From: an archaeon
GTDB lineage: Archaea > Iainarchaeota > Iainarchaeia > CSSED10-239
NCBI GenBank assembly: GCA_029563035.1
Contig: JAKQTP010000138.1
Span: 186,001 to 250,000 of the forward strand
Direction of reading: 5' to 3'
Length of the DNA: 64,000 nt
Shown here: in pieces, positions 29,916-39,609 of the stretch
How positions within the stretch are numbered: position 1 is the stretch's first letter
Layout of the letters: the number at the start of each line of letters is the position of its first letter
The notes under the pieces: generated by a model
The model's input: the letters and a program-made list of their open reading frames with translations, nothing else
Databases searched by the model: none
Told to the model about the DNA's origin: nothing
Program-made: the position numbers and the translations under genes

Positions 29916-32114
29916 ATGGTTGATATAAAAGCAAAGCTTACTGTTAGAGAAGCAGAAATTTATGATGTTGGAAAAGACATTGCAAAAATAGATCCAGTGG
30001 TATTTGAAAGAATGGGCTTGACAACAGGAGACACTATAAGAATTAGCAATCTTAAAAATGACAAGGCAGTTATTGCTTATGCTGTAAGAGGCAAAGTAAC
30101 AGATGCAGGACTAAACATTATCAAGATGGATGGAAACCTAAGACAAAACTCTAGTTCTAAGATTGATGATGAAGTGTATATTGAAAAGATAAACTGCCTA
30201 ATCGCACACGCAGTTACGCTTGCACCACCTGTTGAGATTCCTGATCTTAAAAGAAACGACATTATTAGCTATATTCATGACAGGATTGTTAACAAGAACA
30301 TACTAGAAGGAAATGTGGTAATAATCAGAGGCATTAAAATATTTATCAACGAAGAATCAAGAGACCTTTCTTTGACAGTTACAAAAACCTTGCCAAAAGG
30401 AGCAGTAAAGATTACTGCTAACACCAAATTGACAATCTCTGAAAAGCCAATTGAAACAAGTAAATATGGAATAACCTATGATGATATTGGCGGACTTAAA
30501 AAAGAAATAGAAAGTATTAGAGAAATGGTTGAATTACCGATTAGAAGACCAGAGATATTTAAGAAACTAGGGATAACCCCGCCTAAAGGGATATTACTGC
30601 ATGGCCCTCCAGGAACAGGAAAGACCTTGCTTGCAAAAGCAGTAGCTTCTGAGACTGATTCTTATTTTACAATAATTAATGGACCAGAGATTGTTAGCGG
30701 AGTATATGGTAAATCAGAAGAGAACCTAAGAAACATATTTGAAGAAGCAGGAAAACAAGAGAATGCAATTATCTTTATTGATGAGATAGATTCTATTGCA
30801 CCAAAAAGAGAACACATACATGGAGAAACTGAAAAAAGAATTGTTGCTCAATTACTTACATTAATGGATGGGCTAAAGACAAGGGGAAATGTGGTTGTTA
30901 TTGGTGCGACAAACATCCCTGATTCAATTGATCCAGCCTTAAGAAGGCCAGGAAGATTTGATAGAGAAATAGAAATTAATATTCCAAGTAAAGAAGCAAG
31001 AAGAGAAATATTTTTAGTACATACTAGAGGCATGCCATTAATTGATGATGTAAAAATTGACGAGTTGGTAGAACTGACAAATGGCTTTTCTGGAGCAGAT
31101 GTTTCTGCTCTCTGTAAAGAAGCGGCACTAAAGGCATTAAAAAGGCTAATGCCTAAGATTAACAAAGAAACAGGTACAGAACTATCTAAAGAGATAATGG
31201 ATGAATTAGTGATTACAAGACAGGATTTCTTGGACGCACTTAATGTTGTTGAGCCATCAGCCATTAGAGAGATAATGGTGCAAATCCCTAACACAAGATG
31301 GGAGGATGTAGGGGGGCTTACAGAGATTAAACAAGAACTAAAAGAAATGATTGAATGGCCAATGAAACATAAATTGTTGTTTGAAAAGGTCGGAATAACA
31401 CCTCCTCGTGGAGTGTTGCTTTATGGACCACCAGGAACAGGAAAGACTCTGCTTGCAAAAGCAATTGCTACTGAAACAAAAGCCAACTTTATTTCAATAA
31501 AAGGCCCAGAGATATTTAATAAATGGGTTGGAGAATCAGAAAGAAAGATAAGAGATATTTTTAAGAAAGCAAGACAACTTGCGCCAAGCATCATTTTTAT
31601 TGATGAGATTGATTCCATAACTTCTGGAAGAACAGGACTTGAGACAAATGATGTTAGAAACAATGTAGTTGCACAATTGTTAACAGAAATGGATGGAGTA
31701 TCAAATCTTAAAGACATAGTTATTATGGGTGCAACCAACCGACCAGACTTGATTGATCCTGCATTTTTAAGACCTGGAAGATTTGAAAAGCTTCTTTTGG
31801 TTCCAATGCCTGATGAAAAAACAAGAGAAAAAATCTTTGAAGTACATATTTCAAAAATGAATGTTGATAAAAAAGTTGTGCCAAGAGAGCTTGCAGCATT
31901 AACAGAAGATTTCTCGGGGGCAGAGATAGAAGCTGTTTGTAGAGAGGCTGGCCTATCCAAGATCAGAATGATTATTGAAGATATAGAAAAAGATAACAAA
32001 CTAGATAACAAAAGACCAGTAGTGACAAGAGATGCGTTTATTAAAGCAATAGACAAATTCAAGTCAAAGAAAGAAAGGCCAAAAAAAGAAGAAAAAGATT
32101 ATGCAATTAGGTAA
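29916..32114 (+). CDS. CDC48/VAT-type AAA+ ATPase
   Basis: The 732-aa protein has the CDC48 N domain (residues 1-185), then two AAA modules. D1 has Walker A GPPGTGKT at 230-237 and Walker [10 protein letters not shown]2 has Walker A at 504-511 and Walker B IIFIDEID. Both second regions of homology ([23 protein letters not shown]) have their arginines. It unfolds proteins and can feed the proteasome. The C-terminus ends in DYAIR, so no HbYX proteasome-docking motif is seen. No proteasome gene lies in the window. Confidence 0.95.
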   Translation: MVDIKAKLTVREAEIYDVGKDIAKIDPVVFERMGLTTGDTIRISNLKNDKAVIAYAVRGKVTDAGLNIIKMDGNLRQNSSSKIDDEVYIEKINCLIAHAVTLAPPVEIPDLKRNDIISYIHDRIVNKNILEGNVVIIRGIKIFINEESRDLSLTVTKTLPKGAVKITANTKLTISEKPIETSKYGITYDDIGGLKKEIESIREMVELPIRRPEIFKKLGITPPKGILLHGPPGTGKTLLAKAVASETDSYFTIINGPEIVSGVYGKSEENLRNIFEEAGKQENAIIFIDEIDSIAPKREHIHGETEKRIVAQLLTLMDGLKTRGNVVVIGATNIPDSIDPALRRPGRFDREIEINIPSKEARREIFLVHTRGMPLIDDVKIDELVELTNGFSGADVSALCKEAALKALKRLMPKINKETGTELSKEIMDELVITRQDFLDALNVVEPSAIREIMVQIPNTRWEDVGGLTEIKQELKEMIEWPMKHKLLFEKVGITPPRGVLLYGPPGTGKTLLAKAIATETKANFISIKGPEIFNKWVGESERKIRDIFKKARQLAPSIIFIDEIDSITSGRTGLETNDVRNNVVAQLLTEMDGVSNLKDIVIMGATNRPDLIDPAFLRPGRFEKLLLVPMPDEKTREKIFEVHISKMNVDKKVVPRELAALTEDFSGAEIEAVCREAGLSKIRMIIEDIEKDNKLDNKRPVVTRDAFIKAIDKFKSKKERPKKEEKDYAIR

Positions 32115-32118
32115 ATTA

Positions 32119-32397
32119 CTATTTCTTTTTTCTTTTAAAGCTATTTTGAACAAAGAGCTCCCATCGTTTGCCAAGAAGCACTGGTTTTAAGATACCAAAA
32201 ACATATAGCTCTTGGATTATTAGACTTATTGACCAGCCCATGAAAAATACTGTAAGAGTGTATTTTGTAATTGGAGAGAGCGTAAAATAAACATCGTAAC
32301 TAATAAAGATAATCAGAAACAGAAAGAAAAAAGTCAGTTGCTCAAAAAAAGGCTTTACCTTTTTTATTTTTTCAATTTGTTCTTCCTGATTTGCCAT
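32119..32397 (-). CDS. Small protein with two membrane helices
   Basis: The 92-aa protein has a charged N-terminal helix (EEQIEKIKKVK), two transmembrane helices (about residues 20-42 and 46-68) and a basic tail (SFKRKKK). It resembles the small 2TM-type domain proteins; no function is known. I chose ATG 32397 because the upstream GTG at 32406 is part of the likely ribosome binding site GTGTGA. It is the last gene of the ribonucleotide reductase operon, 19 bases after the class II-like gene. Confidence 0.6.
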   Translation of the reverse strand: MANQEEQIEKIKKVKPFFEQLTFFFLFLIIFISYDVYFTLSPITKYTLTVFFMGWSISLIIQELYVFGILKPVLLGKRWELFVQNSFKRKKK

Positions 32398-32416
32398 GAT
32401 TGTCACACATTATTTG

Positions 32417-34468
32417 TTATAAACTCATTAATCCTTTTCTGTTCTCAGAATTGAAATCTTTTATTTTATGATTTAGCTTTTCTGGCAAGAAACAAGTGTT
32501 GCCGATCTTGTGGCTTTCTATAATTAGATCTTTAAGCTCTTGAACAGAAAGGTTTTCTGTAAAATAAATCTTTGAATTAACTACACCATCTGTGTTCTTC
32601 TCAAATACTGATTGTAATCTTACAAAGAAACTAGGAGAGATGTTTTTTGCTAAAGGAAATTTAGATTTCGTGTTTTCAGGAACAGACGATTCTAGCTCTT
32701 CTATTGACCAGTTAGGATTTAAATCAGGGATTTGTAAAGATAATTCTTTATTTAACTTTTCAGATTTATAGCCGTTTATCCAGTATACCGGTTTATAGCT
32801 TAAAATAGGATCAAGGGCATTGCTTGTTTCATTTGCTATAGAATAGAAATCAGAAAAGATTATTGAAAAGGTTGTTGAGTTTCTTAAACCGTATTTCTTT
32901 ATGTTGTTTCTAAGCTCTACCCAGTCTATTGTTGGCATGTTTTTGTTTAGCTTTTTACTTTGTGTTAGGTCTGTTGAGAAAAGGGTCTTTTGTATAGGTG
33001 TTTTTTCAAACTTGAAATTTGATAGCTCGTATTTGCTTTTTATAAACTTAAAGAAAGGCCCTCTGTCTTTTGCAAGCTCTGTTGAACGAAGCTTTGTATA
33101 ATATGAAATGTAGTCAGATAAGGAATCTGCAAAATAAATTGCATCATCGCTATCATATGGAATGCCTAGCCTTGAGAGCAAAGTTGAATATCCTGTTATT
33201 GAAAGATAGATTTGTCTTGTTTCTTTTAGATTTTTAGAATAATCTTCATTTACTTGCTTTGAGAGGTCTATTGAATTATCTAAAAACTCTAGAGAATCCC
33301 AGATTATTGTTTTTAATTTTGCCCAATCAAATACTTTTGTTTTGCCAGTAACATTTACTAGTTTAGAAACATCTATTGTTCCAGTCACAAAAGAGCAATC
33401 TTCAAAACAAGGCTGAAAGCCTACTGGAGAAATTAAGTATTTTTTATAATTGTTTGTAAATGGATTTTTTTTGTTTATTGTATCTGGAAAGATTAGATTT
33501 ATTTTCTCACCAGTAACAATCTTAGAAGAAACCAAATCAAATAAAGTTAATGGCTGGATCTTTCTGTTCTCTGTGGTGTGTGTGCTTATAGTATATTCTT
33601 GATTATTTTCTAAGGCTTGCATAAACCTGTCAGGAACTAATATTGCAAAGTTATCTGTGACATTGTTTGCTGAAAAATTTAGGAAAGAGACTAAATCAGG
33701 ATGTTCTATAGAGATATAGAAAAGGTTGTTTGCAGTGTTTGTGCTATAGCCTACAAGGGATTTAGCAGAAACAAAAAGATTAATTATCCTTACTGGCCCG
33801 CAAGCATTTCTGTTAATTGATTTTACTTTTTCTTTTTCTGAACGAATATTTGATAAATCAACAGAAACAGATGCGCCATATTTTTGAACTTTGCTTGCTA
33901 GAGCAAGAGTATCAAATATGCTTTCTAGTGTGTCTTCAAGCTTAAAACAAAAACTAGAAGAAATATGTTGGTTTAAACCAATTTCTCTTAATAGAGTAGA
34001 GCTTGGGTAAAAGGTCCCTTCCCTAATATAATCAAATATTTTCTTATTGAGTTTTTCAAATTGATTTTTTTGTAATTTATTAATTTCTGAATTAATTGAT
34101 ATTAGTTTTGTAGAAACATTATCTGTATCGTTTAGGTTTAATATGCTTTTTAGAACCTTGTCTTTTAGTTCTGTATCTATGAATTGAGTTTCTGGTTTTG
34201 CCTTTCTAAGGATATATGCTTGTAAAAGGTCTGTTTGATTTTCTTTTAACAGCGTGTCTTTTATCAACTCATCAAGTTTGGCTATCGGTATCTCTTTAGA
34301 AAACTTTGCATTTACTTTGTCACAAATCAAAAAAGCTAATTTTTCTGCTAATGTTAGATTTGGTTCGCCAACATTACACATTATCTCAAATAAAGATATT
34401 GCAATCTTTTCTTTAGAGAACTCTTCGGTTTCTCCGTTTTTGTGTGTGATTGTTGTTACAAACGCCAT
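32417..34468 (-). CDS. Class II-type ribonucleotide reductase homologue with lost catalytic residues
   Basis: The 683-aa protein has an N-terminal ATP cone (about 1-95) and a large domain that follows class I/II reductases in order: SSSFCFKLEDTLESIFDTL, HPDLVSFLNF, TGEKINLIFPD, and LKTIIWDSLEFLDNSIDLSK ... LLSRLGIPYDSDDAI. The catalytic finger loop NPCGExP reads SPVGFQP, so the Asn, thiyl-radical Cys and Glu are replaced by Ser347, Val349 and Phe351. The phosphate-binding PTGT(I)S reads FSDFYS, and no C-terminal redox Cys pair is seen. It cannot be a normal reductase. It sits in the nrdD-nrdG operon (gap 14), so a regulatory or structural role is possible. Confidence 0.8.
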   Translation of the reverse strand: MAFVTTITHKNGETEEFSKEKIAISLFEIMCNVGEPNLTLAEKLAFLICDKVNAKFSKEIPIAKLDELIKDTLLKENQTDLLQAYILRKAKPETQFIDTELKDKVLKSILNLNDTDNVSTKLISINSEINKLQKNQFEKLNKKIFDYIREGTFYPSSTLLREIGLNQHISSSFCFKLEDTLESIFDTLALASKVQKYGASVSVDLSNIRSEKEKVKSINRNACGPVRIINLFVSAKSLVGYSTNTANNLFYISIEHPDLVSFLNFSANNVTDNFAILVPDRFMQALENNQEYTISTHTTENRKIQPLTLFDLVSSKIVTGEKINLIFPDTINKKNPFTNNYKKYLISPVGFQPCFEDCSFVTGTIDVSKLVNVTGKTKVFDWAKLKTIIWDSLEFLDNSIDLSKQVNEDYSKNLKETRQIYLSITGYSTLLSRLGIPYDSDDAIYFADSLSDYISYYTKLRSTELAKDRGPFFKFIKSKYELSNFKFEKTPIQKTLFSTDLTQSKKLNKNMPTIDWVELRNNIKKYGLRNSTTFSIIFSDFYSIANETSNALDPILSYKPVYWINGYKSEKLNKELSLQIPDLNPNWSIEELESSVPENTKSKFPLAKNISPSFFVRLQSVFEKNTDGVVNSKIYFTENLSVQELKDLIIESHKIGNTCFLPEKLNHKIKDFNSENRKGLMSL

Positions 34469-34482
34469 GTTTTCTACCTTTT

Positions 34483-35151
34483 TTAATCTCTTAAAATATA
34501 GCGAGAATCGCTTTTTGATAATTTACTATATATTGTTTTATAGTTTTTATAAGATTTGATTGTGTTCTCATTCACGAATTCTTGGACATAGATTTTGTGT
34601 CCTTTTGCCAAATCTACTAATTTATTAAAAGCACTTAATGTCAAGTCAGGGTGGGTTGTTATTCTAAACTCGTGAGGGGTTTTTGCGTTTTTTACAATCT
34701 CAAACGAGCGTTTTATATTTTCTACAGGAACTGCTGTATATTCAGAATAATTATCAAAATCATCTTTTAAATCCATGGCTATATAATCAACTAGGTTTTG
34801 AGAAACAATCTTTTCAAGAACCTCTGGATTTGAACCGTTCGTGTCTAGCTTAACAAGGTAACCTTTCTCTTTTATTTTTTTAATAAAATCTATTAGTTCC
34901 TGACCGTAAATGGTTGGTTCTCCTCCTGTTAATACAACTGCTTCGAGTTGGCCTTTTCGCCTGTCCAAGAAATAATGTATTTCACTTTCTAGCATGTCTT
35001 TGCGAGTATTAAAAAACTCAGGAACTACCAGTTCTTTGTTATAACAAAAACCACAGGAGAAATTACAGCCTTTTAAAAAAATTACACAAGCAAGCTTATC
35101 TGGATAATCGATAGTGCTTAATTTTTCAAGGCCGCTGATTTTTAGTGACAT
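34483..35151 (-). CDS. nrdG: Anaerobic ribonucleotide reductase activase (radical SAM)
   Basis: The 222-aa radical-SAM protein starts with ISGLEKLSTIDYPDKLACVIF and has the cluster motif Cys29-x3-Cys33-x2-Cys36 (GCNFSCGFCYN), followed by TGGEPT. This is the archaeal/bacterial NrdG form with the DYP(G/D)K lead, which abstracts a hydrogen from the glycyl-radical residue of NrdD. Here that residue is on a separate 49-aa polypeptide encoded 17 bases upstream. Its position between the nrdD pieces and the class II-like gene supports the role. Confidence 0.9.
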   Translation of the reverse strand: MSLKISGLEKLSTIDYPDKLACVIFLKGCNFSCGFCYNKELVVPEFFNTRKDMLESEIHYFLDRRKGQLEAVVLTGGEPTIYGQELIDFIKKIKEKGYLVKLDTNGSNPEVLEKIVSQNLVDYIAMDLKDDFDNYSEYTAVPVENIKRSFEIVKNAKTPHEFRITTHPDLTLSAFNKLVDLAKGHKIYVQEFVNENTIKSYKNYKTIYSKLSKSDSRYILRD

Positions 35152-35168
35152 GTTAGTTGCAATTACTT

Positions 35169-35318
35169 TTAACAGTTATTTTCCTCTACCTTGAATAATT
35201 TCCTGTCTTTAAATTCTGCTTGCTTGCCGTAATTCCAAGCATCAACTCTTCTTACAAAGCCTACTACTCTAGAGTATACTTCGCATTTCTGTCTTTTACT
35301 TTCTAATCCTGTTTCCAT
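35169..35318 (-). CDS. Stand-alone glycyl-radical C-terminal fragment of NrdD (49 aa)
   Basis: The small frame encodes a protein with CEVYSRVVGFVRRVDAWN followed by GKQAEFKDRKLF. This is the usual end of class III reductases, with Gly20 in RVVGF at the radical position (RVxGY in the family). The large NrdD upstream stops right after its zinc-binding segment and lacks this piece. The fragment has its own ATG and a GGGGGTTAT ribosome binding site 44 bases after the nrdD stop. It is therefore a separate gene product that must bind NrdD to make an active enzyme. Start and frame are clear. Confidence 0.85.
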   Translation of the reverse strand: METGLESKRQKCEVYSRVVGFVRRVDAWNYGKQAEFKDRKLFKVEENNC

Positions 35319-35362
35319 TTTTATAACCCCCTTTCTACTATATTATATATTGTTATTATTTA

Positions 35363-38356
35363 TTAATTTTTTGATTTAGACAAATAACCAATTTCTGCAT
35401 CACATTTTGGACAATATTCGTGTTCTCCAAACAAATAGCCGTGTTTTGGGCAAATTGAGAATGTCGGAGTAAATGTAAAATATGGTAATTTGTAATTTGT
35501 AGTTATTTTTTTAATCAAAGACTTAATTGCCTCTTTTGATGGTTTCTTTTCTCCTATAAAGAAATGAATCACAGTTCCGCCAGTATATTTACATTGTAAT
35601 TCATCTTGCAATTCTAATATTTCAAAAATATCATTTGTATAATTTACTGGAACTTGTGTTGAGTTTGTGTAGTATGGCTGTGCTCCATTTTTTTGCACAT
35701 TTTCTTCATTTGCAACAATAATTGAAGGGAACTTAGCTTTATCATGGCTTGCAAATCTATACGTTGTTCCTTCTCCCGGTGTTGCTTCAAGATTATAAAG
35801 GGCGCCTGTTTCTTCTTGGTATTTCTGTATCCTCTCTCTCATAAAATCCATAACTTTATTAGCAAAAACATTGCCTTTTGGAGTTGTTATTGGCTCGCCT
35901 AAAAAGTTTAGACAAGACTCGTTCATGCCAAGAAGTCCAATTGTTGAGAAATGATTTTTCCAGTAACTTCCAAATCTGTCTTTTATTAATTTTAAATTAA
36001 ATTTTGAATAAGGATACAAGCCATCATCTGTATATTTTTCAACAATCTTTCTTTTTATATCTAGAGATTTTTTAGAAAGATCCATTAAATACCCTAGTTT
36101 TTCAAAATATTCTTCTTCTGTTTTTGCAAGATACCCAATCTGTGCAAGATTAATTGTAACAACACCTATTGAACCAGTTAAAGGATTAGAGCCAAATAAA
36201 CCGCCTCCTCTTTTCTGTAATTCTCTATTGTCTAGCCTTAGCCTACAACACATACTTCTTGCATCTTCTGGTTTCATGTCAGAATTAACAAAGTTTGCAA
36301 AGTATGGTGTGCCATATTTTATTGTAAGTTCTAATAATTTATCAGAAAGAGGAGAATCCCAATCAAAATCTTTTGTAACATTTATTGTTGGGATAGGGAA
36401 GGAAAAGATGTTACCTGCTGCATCTCCTTCATAAAATATATCAAGTAACGCAGCATTAAAGATATCCATTTCTTTTTGGAATTCTCCGTATGTTTTATCT
36501 TGTGGCTTTCCGCCAATTATCACTGCTTGATCTTTAAGTGTTGAAGGAACTGTTAAGTCTAAAGTGATATTTGAAAATGGAGTGTTACCTGTAATAAACA
36601 CCTTGCCATTTCTTTTTGCAATGACTGTTTCATTATCAGTATTTGGACACCAGATTTTTCCTTTGTAATTTACTTCTTTAATACAAGTTATTGTAGTGTC
36701 TTTATGTTGAATTATTTTTAAAATAAAAATTGGTTTCTTACCAATTGTTGGTTTTCTGAAACAAGTTGTAAAACCATAACCTGCCAAAACACACATGTGC
36801 TGCAGGCCATAAAGCATATCAACAGAAGTTGTAGATATCTTAAACTCTGATGTGCCATCTACTTTATTATAAGTTTCTAAAAACAATCTTGCTTGTTTTT
36901 GATTTGCCTTGAATAAATCAACAGGAATAAATTTAATATCACTTTCATCATCAAACCAAGAATGAAGTAACCTAGAGCCTTCTGCATTAATTTTAAAATA
37001 ATTAACTGACATGCCCAGGGCTTTGTGCTTACTTTCTGAATATTTCAAATTAAAATGATTTAGTAAATTTTTTATTTCTTTGTTATCTTTATTGTTTTTT
37101 ATCTCTGATTGGTATATTTTTATATTTCTTGAATTTTTATTTTTATGATGTGGTTGTTCAGAGCACCCTCTTGCAATTAGCCAAGCAACTAGTTTAATTT
37201 TTTCATCACTCCAAGCTATGCCTTTATAGTTTGTGTCTGCCGCGATAGGCAGTATTATTGGCGATTTAAGGGCCATTACTTTTTCTACCTCTTCTAATAC
37301 AAATTTATTTTTTGAATTAGATGTTTGTCTTACCATTCTGTGATTTGGAGAAATTAATTGATCTTGTATTTTATTTTTTATATTATACATTTTGCCAGAA
37401 TATTCTCTAACAAATAGTTTTTTAATAGGCAAATCCTCTATCTTTCCTGTTTTAATATTAAATGTTTTAATTATGTCTCCAACCTTAATATCATCATGTG
37501 TTTTCCAACCTTCTTCTGTTAATATTTCTGTATCTTCAGACATGCATTGATAACCCACTCTTGTTGGAACATTCATGTTATATACAAATTTTTCTATGGC
37601 TGCTCTAGTTTGCTTATAATCTAGTTTATCATAATAAATAAATGGAGCAAGAAGAGTATCAAAATTACTAAATGCTTGGGCACCTGCAGCTTCGCCTTGT
37701 AATGTATATATAAAATTTACAATCTGCCCAAGAGCAGTATCCAGATGCTTTGGAGGAGCAGCAACAATTTTACCAGGCCCTCCTCTAAACCCTGTTTGAA
37801 GTAAAGACTGAAGATCCCAACCAACACAATAAGGACCTAAAGTATTTAGATCATGAATATGTAGTTGTCTTTTCTCATGTGCTTCTTTAATCTCTGGAGG
37901 ATATATTTTTTTTATCCAATAATCAGAAATTACTTTTGTGGACAAGTAATTATTTAGGCCCTGAAGAGAATAGTCCATATTGCTATTTTCTTTAACTTGC
38001 CAATCAGAAATATTAATATAACTTTCAACCGCATTTATGCTGTCTATTAATTTAGACATTTGTCTTAAATCATCATGTTGTTTTCTATAGATTACATATG
38101 CTTTTACTAATTTTGTTAAGCCTTCTTTAATCAAAACGTCTTCTATAATATCTTGAATATTATCTATAGTTGGTAACTTTTCTTTTTCAAAGTATTCTTG
38201 TGATAATATTCTATCAACTTTCTTTGTTAAATAATCAGCAAGATCAATATCTGGGTTGTCTATTGCATCAAGAGCCTTAAGAATAGCTAATTTTATTTTG
38301 AATATATTATATGGGATTTTCTCCTCATTTCTATTGATTATTTGGTTAGTAGCCAT
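35363..38356 (-). CDS. nrdD: Anaerobic (class III) ribonucleoside-triphosphate reductase with intein
   Basis: The 997-aa precursor has an N-terminal ATP cone (about 1-95), the NrdD core (HIHDLNTLGPYCVGWDL; ARSMCCRLRLDN; ESCLNFLGEP), and a C-terminal zinc module CPKHGY ... CPKC. An intein occupies residues 271-591, between GYQ and TPFSN, leaving a mature enzyme of about 676 aa. The glycyl-radical segment is missing from the end and is encoded by the next gene (35169). It makes dNTPs from NTPs without oxygen. It is the first gene of a five-gene operon and diverges from xerA. Confidence 0.93.
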   Translation of the reverse strand: MATNQIINRNEEKIPYNIFKIKLAILKALDAIDNPDIDLADYLTKKVDRILSQEYFEKEKLPTIDNIQDIIEDVLIKEGLTKLVKAYVIYRKQHDDLRQMSKLIDSINAVESYINISDWQVKENSNMDYSLQGLNNYLSTKVISDYWIKKIYPPEIKEAHEKRQLHIHDLNTLGPYCVGWDLQSLLQTGFRGGPGKIVAAPPKHLDTALGQIVNFIYTLQGEAAGAQAFSNFDTLLAPFIYYDKLDYKQTRAAIEKFVYNMNVPTRVGYQCMSEDTEILTEEGWKTHDDIKVGDIIKTFNIKTGKIEDLPIKKLFVREYSGKMYNIKNKIQDQLISPNHRMVRQTSNSKNKFVLEEVEKVMALKSPIILPIAADTNYKGIAWSDEKIKLVAWLIARGCSEQPHHKNKNSRNIKIYQSEIKNNKDNKEIKNLLNHFNLKYSESKHKALGMSVNYFKINAEGSRLLHSWFDDESDIKFIPVDLFKANQKQARLFLETYNKVDGTSEFKISTTSVDMLYGLQHMCVLAGYGFTTCFRKPTIGKKPIFILKIIQHKDTTITCIKEVNYKGKIWCPNTDNETVIAKRNGKVFITGNTPFSNITLDLTVPSTLKDQAVIIGGKPQDKTYGEFQKEMDIFNAALLDIFYEGDAAGNIFSFPIPTINVTKDFDWDSPLSDKLLELTIKYGTPYFANFVNSDMKPEDARSMCCRLRLDNRELQKRGGGLFGSNPLTGSIGVVTINLAQIGYLAKTEEEYFEKLGYLMDLSKKSLDIKRKIVEKYTDDGLYPYSKFNLKLIKDRFGSYWKNHFSTIGLLGMNESCLNFLGEPITTPKGNVFANKVMDFMRERIQKYQEETGALYNLEATPGEGTTYRFASHDKAKFPSIIVANEENVQKNGAQPYYTNSTQVPVNYTNDIFEILELQDELQCKYTGGTVIHFFIGEKKPSKEAIKSLIKKITTNYKLPYFTFTPTFSICPKHGYLFGEHEYCPKCDAEIGYLSKSKN
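36584..37546 (-). other. Intein within nrdD (321 aa) with degenerate homing-endonuclease domain
   Basis: The insert begins Cys-Met-Ser-Glu-Asp-Thr-Glu (block A), has a block B-like ISPNHRMV, and ends VFITGN before Thr+1 of the extein. Splicing residues Cys1, terminal Asn and Thr+1 are present; the usual penultimate His is Gly. In the middle are two LAGLIDADG-like helices, LVAWLIARGCS and RLFLETYNKVDGTS. The first lacks its acidic residue, so splicing is likely but DNA cleavage is doubtful. The insertion point is the conserved RVGYQ/TPF of NrdD. Confidence 0.88.
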
Positions 38357-38584
38357 TCGTGTTCACTTATTTAACTAGAATTAAAAATAGTATATTTATT
38401 GTAGTTCATCGGGTTTATAAAGGCTATCGGTTTGGACGTAACTTCGCTATTTATCAATAATTACAAGTTGTTTCTTAATTAGACATTTAATTAACAAACA
38501 ATATGTATTGAAAAATTTTGCTAAACAAATTATACTTCGGCATAATCTATTTAAGCATTTCTATTCTAATAGTATAGGAAGAAT

Positions 38585-39436
38585 ATGAACGAAAAAAACC
38601 TAGAACTTCTTAAAAAATTCGAGAATGAATTGAATATAATAGGTTATAGCCAAAAAACAATAGAAACTTATTTGATATACCTTACTAAATTCTCAGAATT
38701 TATAAAAAAAGATTTAAAAGAAGTAAATTCAGATGATATTGTGAATTATTTATCATATCTCAAGACAAAAAAAAACTCAGGTTCTGCAACTATGAATCTT
38801 GTGCTTTCAGCAATAAAACATTTTTATAATGAATTTTTAAAACTAAATATTTTAATTGATATTAAATTACCAAAGAAAGCAAAGAAAATACCTGTTGTAT
38901 TAACACCAAAGGAAATTAAAGATTTGATTGAAAACACTAGCAATTACCGTAATAAACTGATAATAGAATTTATATTTTCTACAGGTGTTAGAGTTTCAGA
39001 ATGTGTAAATATGAAAATAGAGGATCTTAATTTTGAAGAATTTACAGGAAATGTTATTGCAGGGAAAGGAAATAAAGATAGAGTAATAATCTTATCAAAA
39101 AAATGGGTTTTAGATTATAAAAAATATTTAGAAGAAAGAGAAAAAAAAGTAAAAAGCGAATATCTTTTCTGTTCAGATTCTGGTAAGCCACTTTCTGTTG
39201 ATACTATTCAGAAATTTCTAAAAGTTTCTGCAAGTAAAGCAGGAATTACAAAAAAAATAAGCCCTCATAAACTAAGGCATTCTTTTGCTACTAGTCTTCT
39301 TGAAAATGATGTTAATATTAGATATATTCAACAGCTTTTAGGGCACGCAAATCTTAATACTACTCAAATTTATACAAAAGTCAATACAAATAAGCTAAAA
39401 GAAATAAAAAATCCATTAGATAATCTAGAAAAGTAA
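38585..39436 (+). CDS. xerA: Tyrosine recombinase XerA/XerC-D family
   Basis: The 283-aa protein has a SAM-like N-terminal core-binding domain (about 1-90) and a catalytic domain with the complete set Arg136 (TGVRVSE), His228-x2-Arg231 (HKLRHS), His254 (LLGHANLNTT) and Tyr263 (IYTKV). Archaeal XerA resolves chromosome dimers at a dif site. The size and single-copy look favour a housekeeping role over a phage integrase. The start has AGGAAG upstream, and a TATA-like ATTTAAG lies about 30-38 bases before the ATG. The intergenic region to nrdD is 228 bases. Confidence 0.87.
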   Translation: MNEKNLELLKKFENELNIIGYSQKTIETYLIYLTKFSEFIKKDLKEVNSDDIVNYLSYLKTKKNSGSATMNLVLSAIKHFYNEFLKLNILIDIKLPKKAKKIPVVLTPKEIKDLIENTSNYRNKLIIEFIFSTGVRVSECVNMKIEDLNFEEFTGNVIAGKGNKDRVIILSKKWVLDYKKYLEEREKKVKSEYLFCSDSGKPLSVDTIQKFLKVSASKAGITKKISPHKLRHSFATSLLENDVNIRYIQQLLGHANLNTTQIYTKVNTNKLKEIKNPLDNLEK

Positions 39437-39609
39437 TTTATCTTACCCGCACACTTCCTGTATTGTATGTAAAATCAAGAAAATTAAGGTTAAGAAAGTT
39501 AACTTTTTTAAATAATATTTTTATTTTTAGAAATAGTAATGTATATAAACCCTTTGTATAACCTTTTAGTATAATAATATTATATATTTAATATTTGGAG
39601 GAAGAAAAC

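Noticed and set aside
31421..32062. 213-codon minus-strand open frame inside the CDC48 gene
   Set aside because: It is a mirror of the D2 ATPase domain with no ribosome binding site and no protein-family features.
38525..38552. Possible dif site (TTCGGC flanked by ATTAT/ATAAT) next to xerA
   Set aside because: The inverted arms are only 5 bases and do not align with known archaeal dif arms beyond TCGGC. The stretch overlaps the likely xerA promoter.
38585..39436. xerA as a mobile-element integrase
   Set aside because: Size and catalytic layout fit the housekeeping XerA; no attachment repeats or phage genes are visible around it.
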